Of a stretch of DNA of 64,000 nucleotides, positions 14,776 to 26,759 are shown one piece after another. Source of the stretch: Paramacrobiotus metropolitanus (taxonomy: Eukaryota > Tardigrada > Eutardigrada > Parachela > Macrobiotidae); NCBI RefSeq assembly GCF_019649055.1, contig NW_026570320.1, forward strand, positions 62,001 through 126,000. Reading direction: 5' to 3'. Made by a program: the position numbers and the translations under genes. The notes beneath the pieces are model-generated. The model was not told where the DNA came from and made no database searches. It was given only the letters and a program-made list of their open reading frames with translations. Positions within the stretch are counted from its first letter, which is position 1. Every line of letters starts with the position of its first letter.

Positions 14776-16225
14776 ATGCCTGATTCTGGGTACGTAAAGC
14801 GAATAGAAGATACCCTGTGAGGTTTCCGCAACCAGTGGTCTAATGTCTTGATATGCGATTCCAGGAAAGCCAACCAAAGCGCTCCGGCGGTTCCTCAGGT
14901 ACTCTGGGCACAGCGCAAGGATATCGTGCTCTTGTCAATCATGATCAGCGATGTAAAGGATCAGGATGTCAAGATGACACCGGAAAAGGTTCATTTCAGG
15001 TAATGATCAACCAATTTCTGATGAAGAAAGTCAGCTGACATGATTTCATTTCTTTCTCAGTGGGACCGCCGGTCCAGACCAGAAGCCGTACGCACTCGAC
15101 GTTGAACTGTATGCCGAAATTGACCCTGAGGTAAAAATGCTTGGTAATCTGCTACAAGCAATGGGTACTTAGTCCTGTCTGTTGTTTATGAATCAACTCA
15201 ATGAAGTTTATGAAAGATCTGCTTTCGTCAGTATAATGAGGAGGACTTATTGATGCTCGGTCCTTTGTAGCTTTTTAATAACGATGTACGGTTCATGTAC
15301 CTACGACTAATAATATAGTGTCTGGATTTTTCACAAAATGAATGCCCCAGAGTGTCATTTTTCAAGATTTTTCTCCATATGAAATGCTAATTGCGTTATC
15401 GTTTGGAAATTTTCCAGTTCAGATCTTCGGATTACAGAAGCAGATCGGAATACTGCTTCTGCTTCTGTGATCCGAATTTGGAATGTGTAGTTTTTTGTAG
15501 AAGCACCAATTTTCTTACAATTTAATATTCAAATAGTTATTTTGTCAAAAGTCCACATGAAGTGTTATTTGATGGATATTGCTGTTGTTACCTTTAACTT
15601 TTTTGTGAGGCGAACCTTACAGCTTACTGAAGTTTAATGGTTTCTTCGCAGAAGTCCCAGTACGTGGTGCGCGACCGACTTATTGACTTTAAATTACAAA
15701 AGAAAGATACATCCGGAAAATTCTGGCCTCGGCTTCTGAAGTCGACCGGCAAAGCCGGATGGCTCAAAACTGATTTTTCACGATGGAAGGATGAAGATGA
15801 AGAGGACGACGAGGAGCGCGGTGGAATGGGCGGAATGGGCGATTTTGGTGGTTTCGGTGGTGGTGGAGGCGATTTGGAAAGTGTACGTCACAAATGATGG
15901 CATAGTGATAACTAATAAGTATTTCATTAAAGTATCCTTTTAATATCAGCAAGCAATTAAATAAAGCAACATGAAAAGCTTGATTGCTTTTCTTATTAAA
16001 GTATCCCTTTAAAATCAGATTTTTACCCTTAACAGTTTGCGCCTGTCGTTTTCGGGGTAGATTGTAACATTGCTTTTCTTACTCGTACAGATGATGCAAC
16101 AAATGGGTGGTGGCGGTATGAACATGGGTGGCATGGGCGATGAATCGGACGATGAGTCGCCACCGGATCTCGAAAAGAAGGAAGGCGAACACGATAGCGA
16201 CGACGACATGCCCAAGCTGGAGTAA
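14776..16225 (+). CDS. PTGES3: Hsp90 co-chaperone p23 (prostaglandin E synthase 3 family)
   Basis: Binds the ATP-bound N-domains of Hsp90 in the cytosol and stabilises client complexes. Five exons are phase-checked: 14776-14789, 14865-14999, 15061-15130, 15652-15882 and 16091-16225, giving 194 residues. The first exon encodes only MPDS and part of a Gly codon before GTACGT. The CS domain covers residues about 15-125 and includes VLWAQRKDIVLLSI, DVKMTPEKVHF and the p23 signature WPRLLKSTGKAGWLKTDFSR, followed by WKDEDEEDDEE. The tail is unusually rich in Gly and Met (GGMGGMGDFGGFGGGGG, MMQQMGGGGMNMGGMGDE) before the acidic end DSDDDMPKLE, which matches the vertebrate DDEKMPDLE end. AATAAA overlaps the stop region at 16225-16230. 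Confidence 0.95.
15428..15474. repeat. Imperfect 16-bp hairpin in p23 intron 3
   Basis: CGGATTACAGAAGCAG at 15428-15443 pairs with 15459-15474 with one mismatch, separated by a 15-nt spacer. It lies inside the third p23 intron. Confidence 0.75.
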
Positions 16226-16919
16226 ATAAAAGCGCATTGCCTGGTCTTCCACTCGGTCTGGTCTTTTTTAATATTTTGTGGAATGATGTCGCGGGTTAAA
16301 TGACTGGTCGTCGTGCGTGGATAATTCTGGATATTATGTTCTTTTTCTGTTGATTATTCGGTCAAACAATTCCAAAATTATACATGATAGTTGCTAGAAA
16401 TTGCGATGTGCTTTAGTGAGTTGCCGCTGTAGAACATGAGCATGGCGTGTGTTTTGACAGTTTTTTAACGCCTATAATACAGTGTTTAATAAAGTTCTGT
16501 TGTCTGGCGATTTTGAATATTGGAGGTTCTTTGGCAAGTTTGGAAATTTTTCAAATATAAACCTATAGAGTGAAGAGATTTATTAACAAAAGACTCAAGT
16601 GACAAAGTAGTAGTGAAAGACTGAAAATACTCGTATTTGATACAGAAGGACATCCAGCCAGAGGCTTACCAAAACCCAAAAACGCGAAAAGGGAAGCTTT
16701 AAGTTTTAAAGACCAGCAACCGCTCACAGGCGCATGTCTGCTCACATACAGTTATACCATGCAGCTGACAATGAGTTTGAGGGTTGCGTAAGTGGTAACT
16801 AAACCTAACTTATTAAATTTTTGCACACTTCCTTCTAAGTGTAATTGTTCGGTGTTCGCGATTAATAAAGCGATCACTTAATTACGATTACATATTTAGA
16901 TGGTGCTTATATTCCTAAA
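16226..16919. other. Intergenic between p23 and REXO5
   Basis: Contains the 3' UTR of p23, with polyadenylation-like AATAAA at 16225-16230 and another AATAA-rich site near 16489, and the 5' flank of the exonuclease gene. The minus-strand open frame here has no support. Confidence 0.5.
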
Positions 16920-19177
16920 ATGGACGGGTTGAATTTATCGGATGCCAATAAGAAGAAGTTGGAACGTATGAATAACAAGCTTGCGAAATACAAAGCCTTC
17001 TTGGACCTCACGAAGTCCCGCGGTACGTGGACGGCAGTTCCTTCTTGTGTACAAAGTCACTAACGCCGAAATTTATTGTGTGCTGGTTAATAGGCGACGA
17101 CAGGCATCAGAGGCATGGTGATCTATCACCGCACTTGGAGACCCGAGCCGAAAGCTCTCCTGATTCAGGCATCGATGTCGCCGCACCGAAGCCAACACAC
17201 CGCGTTATGCCCGCCGAGGAACTCGAACATCTTCGAGCTCGTCTGCGGGCGCAACAAAAAGACAAACTGTCTCGGCCGCTCTTATTTCAGACCCATGTTC
17301 CGCCGTTAATACAGTGCGCCGGATGTGCGGCAGTTGTTGATGTACGCACTGGAAGGCGGCAATGCGCACGGTCTGAAACCGTCCTGGTGCACGCTGGTCC
17401 GATGGCAAAAGATTTCCCAGATTATCGTCGTCTCCGTGGAAAATATGACCATGGAACAGTTCAACGCCTTTTCGGAATCTGATCCCGCTTTACGCTTATT
17501 TTTGGATATTCGGGGGCCGCTAGTCGCCCAGGAATCCGGCCATTTGGCCCAGAATCTTCTGGAGTATCCTTTGAGTCAGAGAAGCCTGGAAACGATTCCG
17601 CATGCCAAGAAGCGACAAATGGTGTCCAACGGGGCTTTGAATGTGACATACGACAACAGTATTGTAACTGTTACGCGCACTATTGGCGGCGTCTTGGGCT
17701 TTTTAAGCCCAATTTCCCGATTGCACCTCTTGATGAGTGTCGAACGAATGGCGATGGAACGGTATCCAGTGCACAGTTTCAGTCGGGAGATGGATATCGG
17801 GCATTTTGTGCCGACAAAAGATACCTATCATCCTGTTTCAGAAGGTAGTCCGATGTTTGCTGTTGACTGTGAGATGTGTATGACTAGTGCGCAGAAATCA
17901 GAGTTGACGAGAATTTCCATCGTCAATGAACGTCTGCAGATTATCTACGATACTTACGTCAAACCGTACAATCCCATTACGAATTATCTAACGAGGTACA
18001 GTGGTATAACCAAGGCCATTTTGGATCCGGTGAAAACTAGACTGCCTCAAGTCCAGGTGAGTTTATCACTGCTGAAAATACCGCCACGCATGGCTTTTTT
18101 TCATCAGTTTACTACCTTGTTTATTATGAAATATGTAAATTCGGTGAAAGTCGTCAACATCAAAGTTTAAACAAATACTTGAACTGCAGGATGCTATCCG
18201 CAAAATTCTCCCTTCTGATGCGATTCTGTGTGGTCAGTCGTTGAACGGTGATCTTTCCGCTTTGGAGATGACTCATCCATATGTGATCGATACGAGCGTA
18301 ATTTACAATCTGAAAGGGAATCCGCGGGCCAAGACTTCACTAAAAAATCTTTCCCAAATTTTTTTGTCGAAAAGCATTCAAGAGTCAGAGAAGAAAGGCC
18401 ACGATTCGGTGGAAGACAGCCGCACTACTATGGAATTGGTGCTGCTCAAACTGAAGCATGGCCATACATTTGGCGATGTGACGCGGGGTTGGAACTTTTC
18501 GCAGCTGGAGCAAATATCGCAGACGGAAACGGTGGAAGATGAGAAAGCGCATCCAGAGACCAGTGCAGAATTCATTCCCATGATTCCACCGCCCGAAGAA
18601 ATCCCCCTTCAGTTTCCTCAAAAAAGAAAAAACGAAGACACTTCTCCTGTTATTCCGCGGGATGTTAGCTTGTCGGCTTCTCTGTACACACAGAGTTTAC
18701 TGGAATGCTGCAGGCGAGCGGAAAAGCGGCCATATATCGCTGGATGCAGTAGTTACGTCGAAGAGTTACAAGCTGTTAAGCCGGAAGTGCACCACTTCGC
18801 TGATTCTAAAGGTGTTTTGGGAACCACCCTGGAAAACGCGACAAATTTCGATCTGATATTTTGTGACGTAAGGGCAAAAACAAGCGACGATGTACGCAAG
18901 CAGGAAGTAAGTTTTGCAAAATTTCTAAGTTGTTTAGATGACATTTGTGTCTTTTATTAATGGAAAGCATCGCTTGCAGAAAAATAACGCGATTTTAATG
19001 CGAAGGATATCGCGTTTATTTGCGACGGCCCCTGATCGTTCCCTTTGCGTTTTGGTACTGGGTGGAAATTGCTCACAAGGAAAAGAGTTTTCTGGTCTGT
19101 GTTGTGCCGGAATCAAAGCGCCCAACTGTTCGTTGATGGACCAAAGCATGTCCGAGCCGGCTCCGGATCCAGATTAG
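16920..19177 (+). CDS. REXO5: RNA exonuclease 5-like DEDDh exonuclease
   Basis: A 3'-5' RNA exonuclease; relatives trim snoRNA and rRNA 3' ends in the nucleolus. Five phase-checked exons (16920-17022, 17094-17268, 17315-18056, 18190-18906, 18980-19177) encode 644 residues. The N-terminal helper region has APDVRQLLMYALEGG and SWCTLVRWQKISQIIVVSVE, matching the REXO5 order. The exonuclease domain starts at MFAVDCEMCMTSAQKSELTR (DxE), continues with YLTRYSGITKAILDPV and LNGDLSALEMTHPYVIDTS (second Asp), and ends with KGHDSVEDSRTTMELVLLKL (HxxxxD), so the DEDDh set is complete. The C-terminal part does not show the two RRM domains of vertebrate REXO5. The intron at 17269-17314 would be only 46 nt. 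Start chosen at the ATG (MDGLNLSDANKKKLERMNNK). Confidence 0.9.
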
Positions 19178-19604
19178 GGTTAAAGCAGTGCACAGTGTTG
19201 AGAAAATGGGCACCCTGTGACTGTTCATCATTCGTTTCGTATTCTAATTTCTAAGCAGTTTATGCATTCGGAGATTCGGAGCCACGGTTATCCGTGTATT
19301 CTAGTGAGCATTTGCTACGTAATAGTTTTACAGTCCGAATTTAATTTTAAAATGGATACCGCAAAACTATAAAACGAAAAAGATATTAAAGTTCACCGTT
19401 AAGCTGACTAATAAAATCTGTGCACAAATAATCGTTTCATTTACTTCAGTAACACCCAAGTTAAAATCCTTAAAAAACAGATGAGCAAAAAAATTATTGC
19501 TGCTAAGGCATGATGGGTCACAGAATTATCAAAACCGGACATAAATAAATGAACATCAAAGCGAGAGACATCGCAGTACCAATGTACCATCACCCACTCC
19601 AAAT
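19178..19604. other. Tail-to-tail gap between REXO5 and ALG3
   Basis: Contains the 3' UTRs of two convergent genes. An ATAAA-type poly(A) signal for the plus-strand gene lies near 19409. No other feature was seen. Confidence 0.5.
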
Positions 19605-21472
19605 TCACCCAGCTTTGAAGCGAACAGTAGTGGGGCGGGGAATTTGGAAAATGTACAGTAAGATGGTCAAATGAGATCCCAGGAGAGCAAGACTGCTCAA
19701 TACCGTCGAAGGATACGTATTCCACGCCATCTCGATCAAACCTGCACACAATAGATAACAGTATCAAATTTTCACATTAATTTTAAACAAGAAAACTTTT
19801 ACGTTTGAACCAGTACTGTGCTTTAGGAGTACAGACGCAAAGAATGAATGAATGAACTCATTCCTTCTTAGAGCACGATGCTGTTTGAAATGACCATTTT
19901 TCTGTGCATAATTCATCAAAAAAATGCTGTTGAAATTTTTGTGGTGCACACACTCCTTACCAAGCAGGAGAATTCTGGCAGGCGTAGCGGAATGGGTAAT
20001 AGGCAACGACCACAGAAGAAAATGTAAGGTGTGGAAATACCAAACATAGAATTGGTAATGTAAAGAACGGCTGCACACAACACCCACAAAATTACTGCTG
20101 AATAAAATCAACATCTTAGCGCTGACGCCGACAGGGTCTTTCCGTGTAACATCTCTCCTGAAAATGCAATCAGATGAGTCAAGAAACAAGCAATTTAACA
20201 ACGATTCATATCGTAACTATAACGGCTCACCGCATTGGACGCCACAGTTTCCAAGCCAAAAGTGCCAACAAAGCCAAATGCGCAGCCAGGAGAGCGACAT
20301 GAAAGGTGCGATCAAGAAATAGTTCTTCTTCCAGGAAACGCCAATTAACGGTCCACTTGTAGAAAAATTGTCGACGGAGATCAAAAGAACGCTCGATATA
20401 TGCCCATGGATTTGTACGCAGGAAGGGAACAGCCAAAAATAACTGTAGAATACAAAAAATCTGATGGACTAATTTTAACAGCCGATTATCAAAAGCCAGT
20501 CCGCACCTGTAACAGTCCGCAAACTGCCAAACCGCAAAATGTGGTAATTAAGCCTTGCTGACACAGGAGAAACAGTAGGCCGGGAGCAAACAAAAGAATA
20601 TTCATCTTCACAGACACAGCCGCACTGCAATGAAATTGATTAAACGTTGACTACGGAAAATAAATTTCCACAAAGATTAAATCTGTATGTTCGCATTTTC
20701 CCATACAAACGAAAACGTCAAGCCAAAAATACCATTCTTTCAATCGTCATATCAATATGCATATATTAAGGATACCATTCGTTCGTATCACTGACCACTA
20801 ATGAAAATTTTAAAAAGCAGCATTCACATCCTCATAGTTCACGGTTTACCTGAAAAGCAAGCAGCCAACCATCCACCAATTGTCGATGAATAAATTAACA
20901 GCTGCATACAGGAGAAACATGGCAATGCAATCGTTAAACAATCGCAGCACAAAAATGGAATGGATCCGATAGGACAACAGGCACATCAAGATCAGCACGT
21001 AGGGTGGTATCCTCACAGTTCTAGCGTACAAGCGGAATATCAACGCTAGCGTGCCCACATATAATGCGGCAAAAATGTACTGTGCCAGGCGAATGTCCTT
21101 TCCTTTATCCGTGATCTTGTAAAGGAGTGAATAAACATATACAAATCCTGCTGGATACACCAATGGACCCGTTCCTCCTTCCAGGCGGCTATAGTCCGTT
21201 GTGCCGTTCAAATATCCTTCCACTTCCGACATGTATGCTTCCCAATCAATTTCCGTGTATGAGATGCGGTGGATAATGAAGATGCAAAGAAGCGCTTCGA
21301 ACAGTAGCAGCGGTCTGGCGAACATCCAACACTTCGGAGGAGACCAGAGAAACTGCCACAGCTTTCGCAGCCAGACGCGGACCAGTGCCACTAGGTCTTG
21401 CAGAGATTTTGGCTTTTTACGACGGGAGACCGCTGCCGGATGGTGCGATTGAGATGAAGTGTGATTGACCAT
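19605..21472 (-). CDS. ALG3: Dol-P-Man:Man5GlcNAc2-PP-dolichol alpha-1,3-mannosyltransferase
   Basis: Adds the first lumenal mannose to the dolichol-linked N-glycan precursor in the ER membrane. Exon 1 (21472-20850) encodes a basic cytosolic start and membrane segments with [39 protein letters not shown] and [20 protein letters not shown], all hallmarks of ALG3. Exon 2 (20624-20507) gives [19 protein letters not shown]. Exon 3 (20442-20231) gives [20 protein letters not shown]. The next exon has [20 protein letters not shown] and [12 protein letters not shown]. The last exon, spliced after ILLLG, reads [19 protein letters not shown] and stops at TGA 19605. The reading frame of the last exon differs from the longest open frame there; splice phase and the ALG3 match decide it. 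Length is close to the family norm. Confidence 0.94.
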
Positions 21473-21870
21473 TGTTTCTCCCGCCTATCATAAACACAGC
21501 ACTACAAAATGCGAGGTTTTGGCACCGGTTCAAAAACCTTCCTGGAAGCAGAGGAAACTCAACAGATTAATCATTACTCGTACAGAGTACTGTCGTACAA
21601 ATCGAAGAAGTAAAAAGCAAACATAAACTCAAACTCTGGCGCCAAACAGGCGCACAGGGCGGGTGCACCACGCTGCAGGCTTCGAAAGAGACAATCGCAA
21701 TGGGATGGCTGCTGTAACTGCACCAACGCACAAAAATCTGTTGAAAAGTGATTGCAAAAATAAAAACCTACCGTGTAAAGTGTAAATTTACATTTTTTTA
21801 AACCAATTCATTTCAAACTCTCAAGCTGAAGAAGAAATTCGTTCGCTTTCGGCTTTCTGCAGCGATCGAT
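21473..21870. promoter_or_regulatory. Probable shared bidirectional promoter, ALG3 / PUDP
   Basis: Only 398 bp separate the ATG of ALG3 (minus) from the ATG of the HAD phosphatase (plus). Any promoters for both genes must lie here or within the first introns. No TATA box is clearly placed. The assignment rests on geometry alone. Confidence 0.4.
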
Positions 21871-22869
21871 ATGGAGGACACTGCGAAAGAACCCTCTACA
21901 TTTCGACCGGTAACCCATGTAATATTCGATCTCGATGGATTACTTCTGAATACGGAGATTTTTTACACCGAAGTTCTGGACGATCTCTGCGGCAAATATG
22001 GGAAAAAATTCACTTGGGAGCTGAAGCACCAGATGATGGGAAGAAAAGAACGAGATTCGGCTCAATTTGCTATTGATGCGCTGGGGTAATGTGCATGTTA
22101 AGTGTCATTATTTTCAGTTTGTGGTTGTTTGAAGCGCAGCACGAAAGCAGAGAAATCATCGCCGGAATTTCACGGTTGTGGTTTGTGATTCAACTGAACC
22201 TGATGGGCATGCATTTTGCTGTTGCAGGTTGCCGATTTCGGTGGATGAATATATCGCTCATGTTCGCGAAGAACTCAATCGATTGCTGCCCACTTCGCGA
22301 TTTATGCCAGGAGCAGAAAAACTAGTGAAACATCTTTACGAGCATGGTGTGACAATGGCGATTGCTACAGGTACAGTACTGTTCTCGCGATTGCTACGTA
22401 TACAGGTACATTTCTTAAGATGCGCAACTCACATTCGGTCATAATAGTAAGAATGTAATGCGCACATGCGCAGCGCCTTTTTTGTTTCGAAAAGGGAATT
22501 TCAATGTTTTTCACAGGATCCGATTCGTTCACATTCCGCAAAAAAACAACGAACCACGGTGATTTTTTGCAAATGTTTACGCATTACGTTCTCTCTGGTG
22601 ATGATCCACAAGTTCGGAATGGCAAACCTTTTCCGGATATTTTCCTGGTTTGTGCAAGTCGGTTTCCAACGAAAGTTAATCCCGAGGATATTTTGGTGTT
22701 TGAGGACGCGTTGAATGGTGTTAAAGCTGCTGTTGCCGCCGGTATGCAAGTCGTTGCTGTTCCCGACGAACGCGCGGATTTGAGTGAATTTTCCGATGCC
22801 ACTTTAATTTTGAAATCTTTACTTGATTTCCGACCGGAAGCATTTGGTTTGCCAGCTTTTGGTAGCTGA
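21871..22869 (+). CDS. PUDP: Pseudouridine-5'-phosphatase-like HAD hydrolase
   Basis: A HAD-superfamily subfamily I phosphatase; the closest animal family (HDHD1/PUDP) dephosphorylates pseudouridine 5'-phosphate. Three phase-checked exons are 21871-22085, 22228-22370 and 22517-22869, encoding about 236 residues. Motif I is THVIFDLDGLLLNTE, with the nucleophile and acid Asp of DxD near residues 21-23. The cap region includes YGKKFTWELKHQMMGRKE. Motif II is AIATGS, with the Ser spliced from exon 3. The Lys motif lies in NGKPFPDIFL, and motif III is EDILVFEDALNGVKAAVAAG. The substrate is inferred from family resemblance; other small-molecule HAD phosphatases are possible. Confidence 0.9.
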
Positions 22870-24140
22870 CGGCGTTCTTAGATGCACGGCGCAGTACGGA
22901 TGGTCAGTGTCATTTGAAGTTTTTCGAGTTTCCGTTTCAAAAATTCCGTAACCGGTTGCATGGGAAACAAAACGAATAAAATTACATCACACAATTACTT
23001 GCTTCGTTATTTGCAGAAGTTATATAAGTAAAGAGGGTGCTTTTGAATTCTTTTCTTGCTGTACCTTCGCAGCTTCTTTTAGAATCACTTTACATGTCTG
23101 TTATTTTAGTCACCTTTTTCAGACTTTGTCGGTTACCAAATATTTTTTAACACCTATTGACGTATTTAAAAAGTGTGAGGACTGCATGGCTAAATTTGTA
23201 AGTTGCTGTAAACATGCTCAGTATAATACTTACTATATTTTTATCCATATAAGTACGTACGTATGTATCGTAGCAGTAATCGATCGAAGGGATCGCCACC
23301 GCATCGGTGTTGATAATCAGTGACAAGTTGTTTCATGTACGAGAGTAACTCTGTACATACTGTAGTTGATTTTATTTACAGGACTTATGGTTAGCTATAC
23401 GGACTCGACTGTATCGTATACCAAGCGGTAGTAGTGTCACAGCGGATAAATGCTGTGGTATAGTGTCACAATAAGGGTATTCGAAACTGAAGAAGCGACT
23501 GAATACGCGGCGAATGCATGGAGGCGCGAAAGCTGAGTGAGCGCGCTGGAGATAAGATAACGCGCGCATGTACGTGCCGTTGTATGAAGATTCACGCCAT
23601 ACGCGGCCAGAAAAGCTACTCCGGAGTAGCTATTCTGGCCGCGAATCACGAAACGGCGATTTCTCTCATACAGCGTCACGTACATGCGCGCGATTCCTCA
23701 TTTCGAATACCACTAATATGTGGGCCGGAATTTTCTGTTTACGCCCATATAAACTCGCGGTTATAACCAAATCTGACGGGGCATGTGGAAATGATAAAAG
23801 TTTTTACGTACAATCAGGTGCAGGTGATAAGTACAGGTTTATAAAAATTGTGTTATCTTTAAACTGTCCTAACTTGTCGTGTTACGGCAGCTTTCGATCT
23901 TCTCACTGTAGGAAGAATAAAAGATCTTTCTTTTTCGCTGATGCAGTTTAATGGTACGAGTATTTGTGCGATGTACGGTTTCGCATACCTTGCAGGCTTG
24001 CAGCGATGCTAACAGTAAATTAATAAGTTACTGGATGCCTTTACCTTTGTAATTTGTCAGCTGTTTAATAGCGGGGAGTATCGTCTGACCGGTCCTGTAT
24101 TCCTGGGAGCGTGTAATTATAAACCGCAGTCAAAGCAATC
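22870..24140. other. Intergenic, contains a long foldback
   Basis: Between the PUDP-like gene and MCTP. Open frames here come mainly from the foldback at 23559-23692 and are not believable genes. AATAAA near 22975 may serve the upstream gene. Confidence 0.5.
23559..23692. repeat. Two-tier imperfect palindrome (foldback)
   Basis: The centre at 23622/23623 is flanked by 20-bp arms (23603-23622 and 23623-23642) that match at 19 of 20 positions with no loop: GCGGCCAGAA... against ...TTCTGGCCGC. Farther out, CGCGCGCATGTACGTG and the following bases at 23561-23588 pair again with the complement at about 23664-23692 with a few mismatches. Between the tiers the pairing is poor. It may be a small foldback transposon remnant or a recently formed palindrome; no target duplication was recognised. 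Confidence 0.8.
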
Positions 24141-26759
24141 ATGTCGTCGGTTATCCCTTCCTTAACAATTTTTCTGTTCGAGGGAGCAGAATTCTCATCC
24201 GAGGATATTAGTAATCCTTTTTGTGATTTTGCGCTTGGAAGCGAAGAGCACCGAACAAGTGCCGGGAGGATGTTGAATATGGGATATCCCGTATGGATGG
24301 AGGAATTCGATTTGTTTTTGCACGACGCCAGCTGGAAAAATTTACAAATTTCTGTTTGGAGTTCTCATATTGCAGGTACGATAATACAAAGTGAATTACA
24401 GATACATGATTACATCGTTGAACGTAATAAGTGGTTTCGCGGATCTGTACAAGTGTTCATTTTGTGATTAATGGTTATTGGTTAGGATAGTTAATTATTA
24501 GGTTAATTAGTAAATGCAGGACGTAACACAGTAAGAGGTACAGTGCGTATTAACTATAATGCCGTAAGAGCGTAAATACGGTACAAGTACACATTTCTAT
24601 ACAAAACAGTACACACATGATAATATCTATATAATATAATTGTTTTACTAATAATTATTGTATTGTGAACAGCGCGCACGTATAATGGTTACGTACAAAA
24701 TTATATAGATATTTTTTTAAATTCTGCCAATAAATCATTGCAGTACTTTATGGCTGACCTTCGCATACTGTTTCAACGAAAATTTCGGCAACCGGGTTTT
24801 AGGTTTATATAATATTATATAAGAATATTTTCTTTACTTAAAATTTTTGACATTATATATACAGGCGCCAAGCGTGCAGTCCTCGGAACCGCACAAATAT
24901 CTATCGCCCATCTACAAGTGGGCAAACCGGAAGATATTTGGTTGGACATGGAAAACGATGGGGAATTGTGTGGATGTCTACATGTTTCTGTGCTGATTGG
25001 CAAGCGCTGCCTGACCGTCGACCGGCTGGGCGATCCCATCATCGGCCAGCGTCGGTTAAGCTTTCTGGAGAAATTCCACATCCGCAACACTATGACATTA
25101 TCACGAAATGACAATGTTGGTGTGTTGATTATAAAAGTATTCAAAGCGACTGGACTCAGTGAGGACATTCAGAAAAACAAACAGGGCGTCTTCTGCAGTG
25201 TGCGAATCATGGACACTCACCTAGAAACGCCGGTTAGCGTGTTGTCATTGGAACCGGAATGGAACTGTGTCTTCACCTTCCCGGTGATGGATGTGCATTC
25301 CTTTCTGGACGTTTCCATATTGCGCGTAAACGGTAAAGGACGGCGGCAGTGGAATTTACTGGGGAAGACGTTTATGCGACTGACGGATATTGAGAATGGG
25401 CGCGCGAAATGGCACATATTGAAGGATTTAAGTGAAAATGTGAAGGATCGAGGCGCCGTCTTTTTGGAAATGGAACTGATTTACAATCCGGTCAAAGCTG
25501 GACTGCGAACACTGCGGCCACGAGAAACCTGGACAGAAGAACCGGTATCTGCATTATCAGGAAAAGTATGTACTTTACTAAAGTAATCGTATTCCTGGGT
25601 TAGCAACATACATTCCGCACACAAAATAGCACAACTATAGCCGTTTTTATATGTTATTGGTGTGTTTATATTACCCTCAAACTGACTAGGCAAAAAAATA
25701 TTCGCATTGGCATGGTGAGGACGTTGCTAAAGTTTCAGTTACATGATTTTACATCCGCCTACTGTTCAGTACGACGTGAGAGTTTCGCTTTTGCCCAAAT
25801 ATATAAAATATTCCTCTACGGTGTACGAGTACTGTACTGTAGTAAGCAGTTGCTTACCGATATCAGATCAACGCTTCCGCTAAAGCGAGATGTAAAATGT
25901 TTGGACAGAGTAAAGCATAGTGGATGATGTTTGTTTTGCCTTATTGTATTTTTAGGCTTTCGCCACTAATATTCATCGAGCTAAAACTGCCGTTGCCCCA
26001 TTTACTGACTTTATGCTCTTCGTGCGGAAATTGCTGGACTGGGAATCACCACCGCTGACCATGGCGGCCTTTATTCTGTACATGACCTTTGTATGGTACT
26101 GCGAATTATGGATGATTCCCTTTGGATTTCTCGTCTGTATTTTGGCGAATCAGCGCGTAAATAACAAGCGACCAATTTCTCCACTGATTGTTAATCCTAA
26201 CATCGAAGATCGGGAAGGTGACAAAGAGGATCAGATTGAGGAAAGGTTGCGTAATGGCGCGGAACCGGATGCCGGTTTTTTCCATAAAGTTTTTGTGGAA
26301 ATTCCAGACGGTGTGCTGGCGGTTCAGAACGGTTTACAATTTACGATGGATCTCTACGAACGGGCGTGCAACATCCTGCTTTTCAATGAACAGTGGCTTT
26401 CATCCTTTTCCTGTGTACTGCTCTTTCTCGGAACAGTTGTCCTATACTTTGTTCCTCTTCGCACGATTTTTCTCGTTTATGGTCTGCATAAGTTTACCAA
26501 AAAGTTACGGAAACCGTTCACCATTGGTCACAATGACCTGTTATCCGTGTTGTCGCGGGCTCGTACAAATGCGGAATTGAAGACACTGGCTGATCTGGAA
26601 ACGGTTTCACATGTACGCAATGTGACTGACGCTGCCAGCTATGCGGGAACCGGAAGTGATGAGGAGAGTGCGTCAAGTAGTACTGCGGCAAAGACAACCA
26701 GCAGGCCCGGTGCTTCGGCTCACAATATTGTCGGTGTCAACAAAATCTTGAAATTCTGA
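24141..26759 (+). CDS. MCTP1: MCTP-like protein (C2 domains plus two C-terminal membrane segments)
   Basis: MCTPs are ER- or vesicle-membrane proteins whose C2 domains act in calcium-dependent traffic or tethering. Three phase-consistent exons are 24141-24375, 24865-25565 and 25956-26759. The first C2-like domain starts SLTIFLFEGAEF and is completed by AVLGTAQISIAHL. A second spans NVGVLIIKVFKATGLSED to LLGKTFMRLTDI. The C-terminus carries PPLTMAAFILYMTFVWYCEL and, after a lumenal-type loop, SFSCVLLFLGTVVLYFVPLR, followed by the conserved RTIFLVYGLHKFTKKLRKP. Usual members have three C2 domains; only two are seen here, and the calcium-binding aspartates look poorly kept (SNPFCDF where SDPYVKF is typical). 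Additional upstream exons cannot be excluded. Choice between MCTP1 and MCTP2 is not meaningful here. Confidence 0.88.

Noticed and set aside
23437-23951. Overlapping open frames on both strands
   Set aside because: They arise from the GC-rich foldback at 23559-23692, which reads similarly in both directions; there is no domain or splice support.
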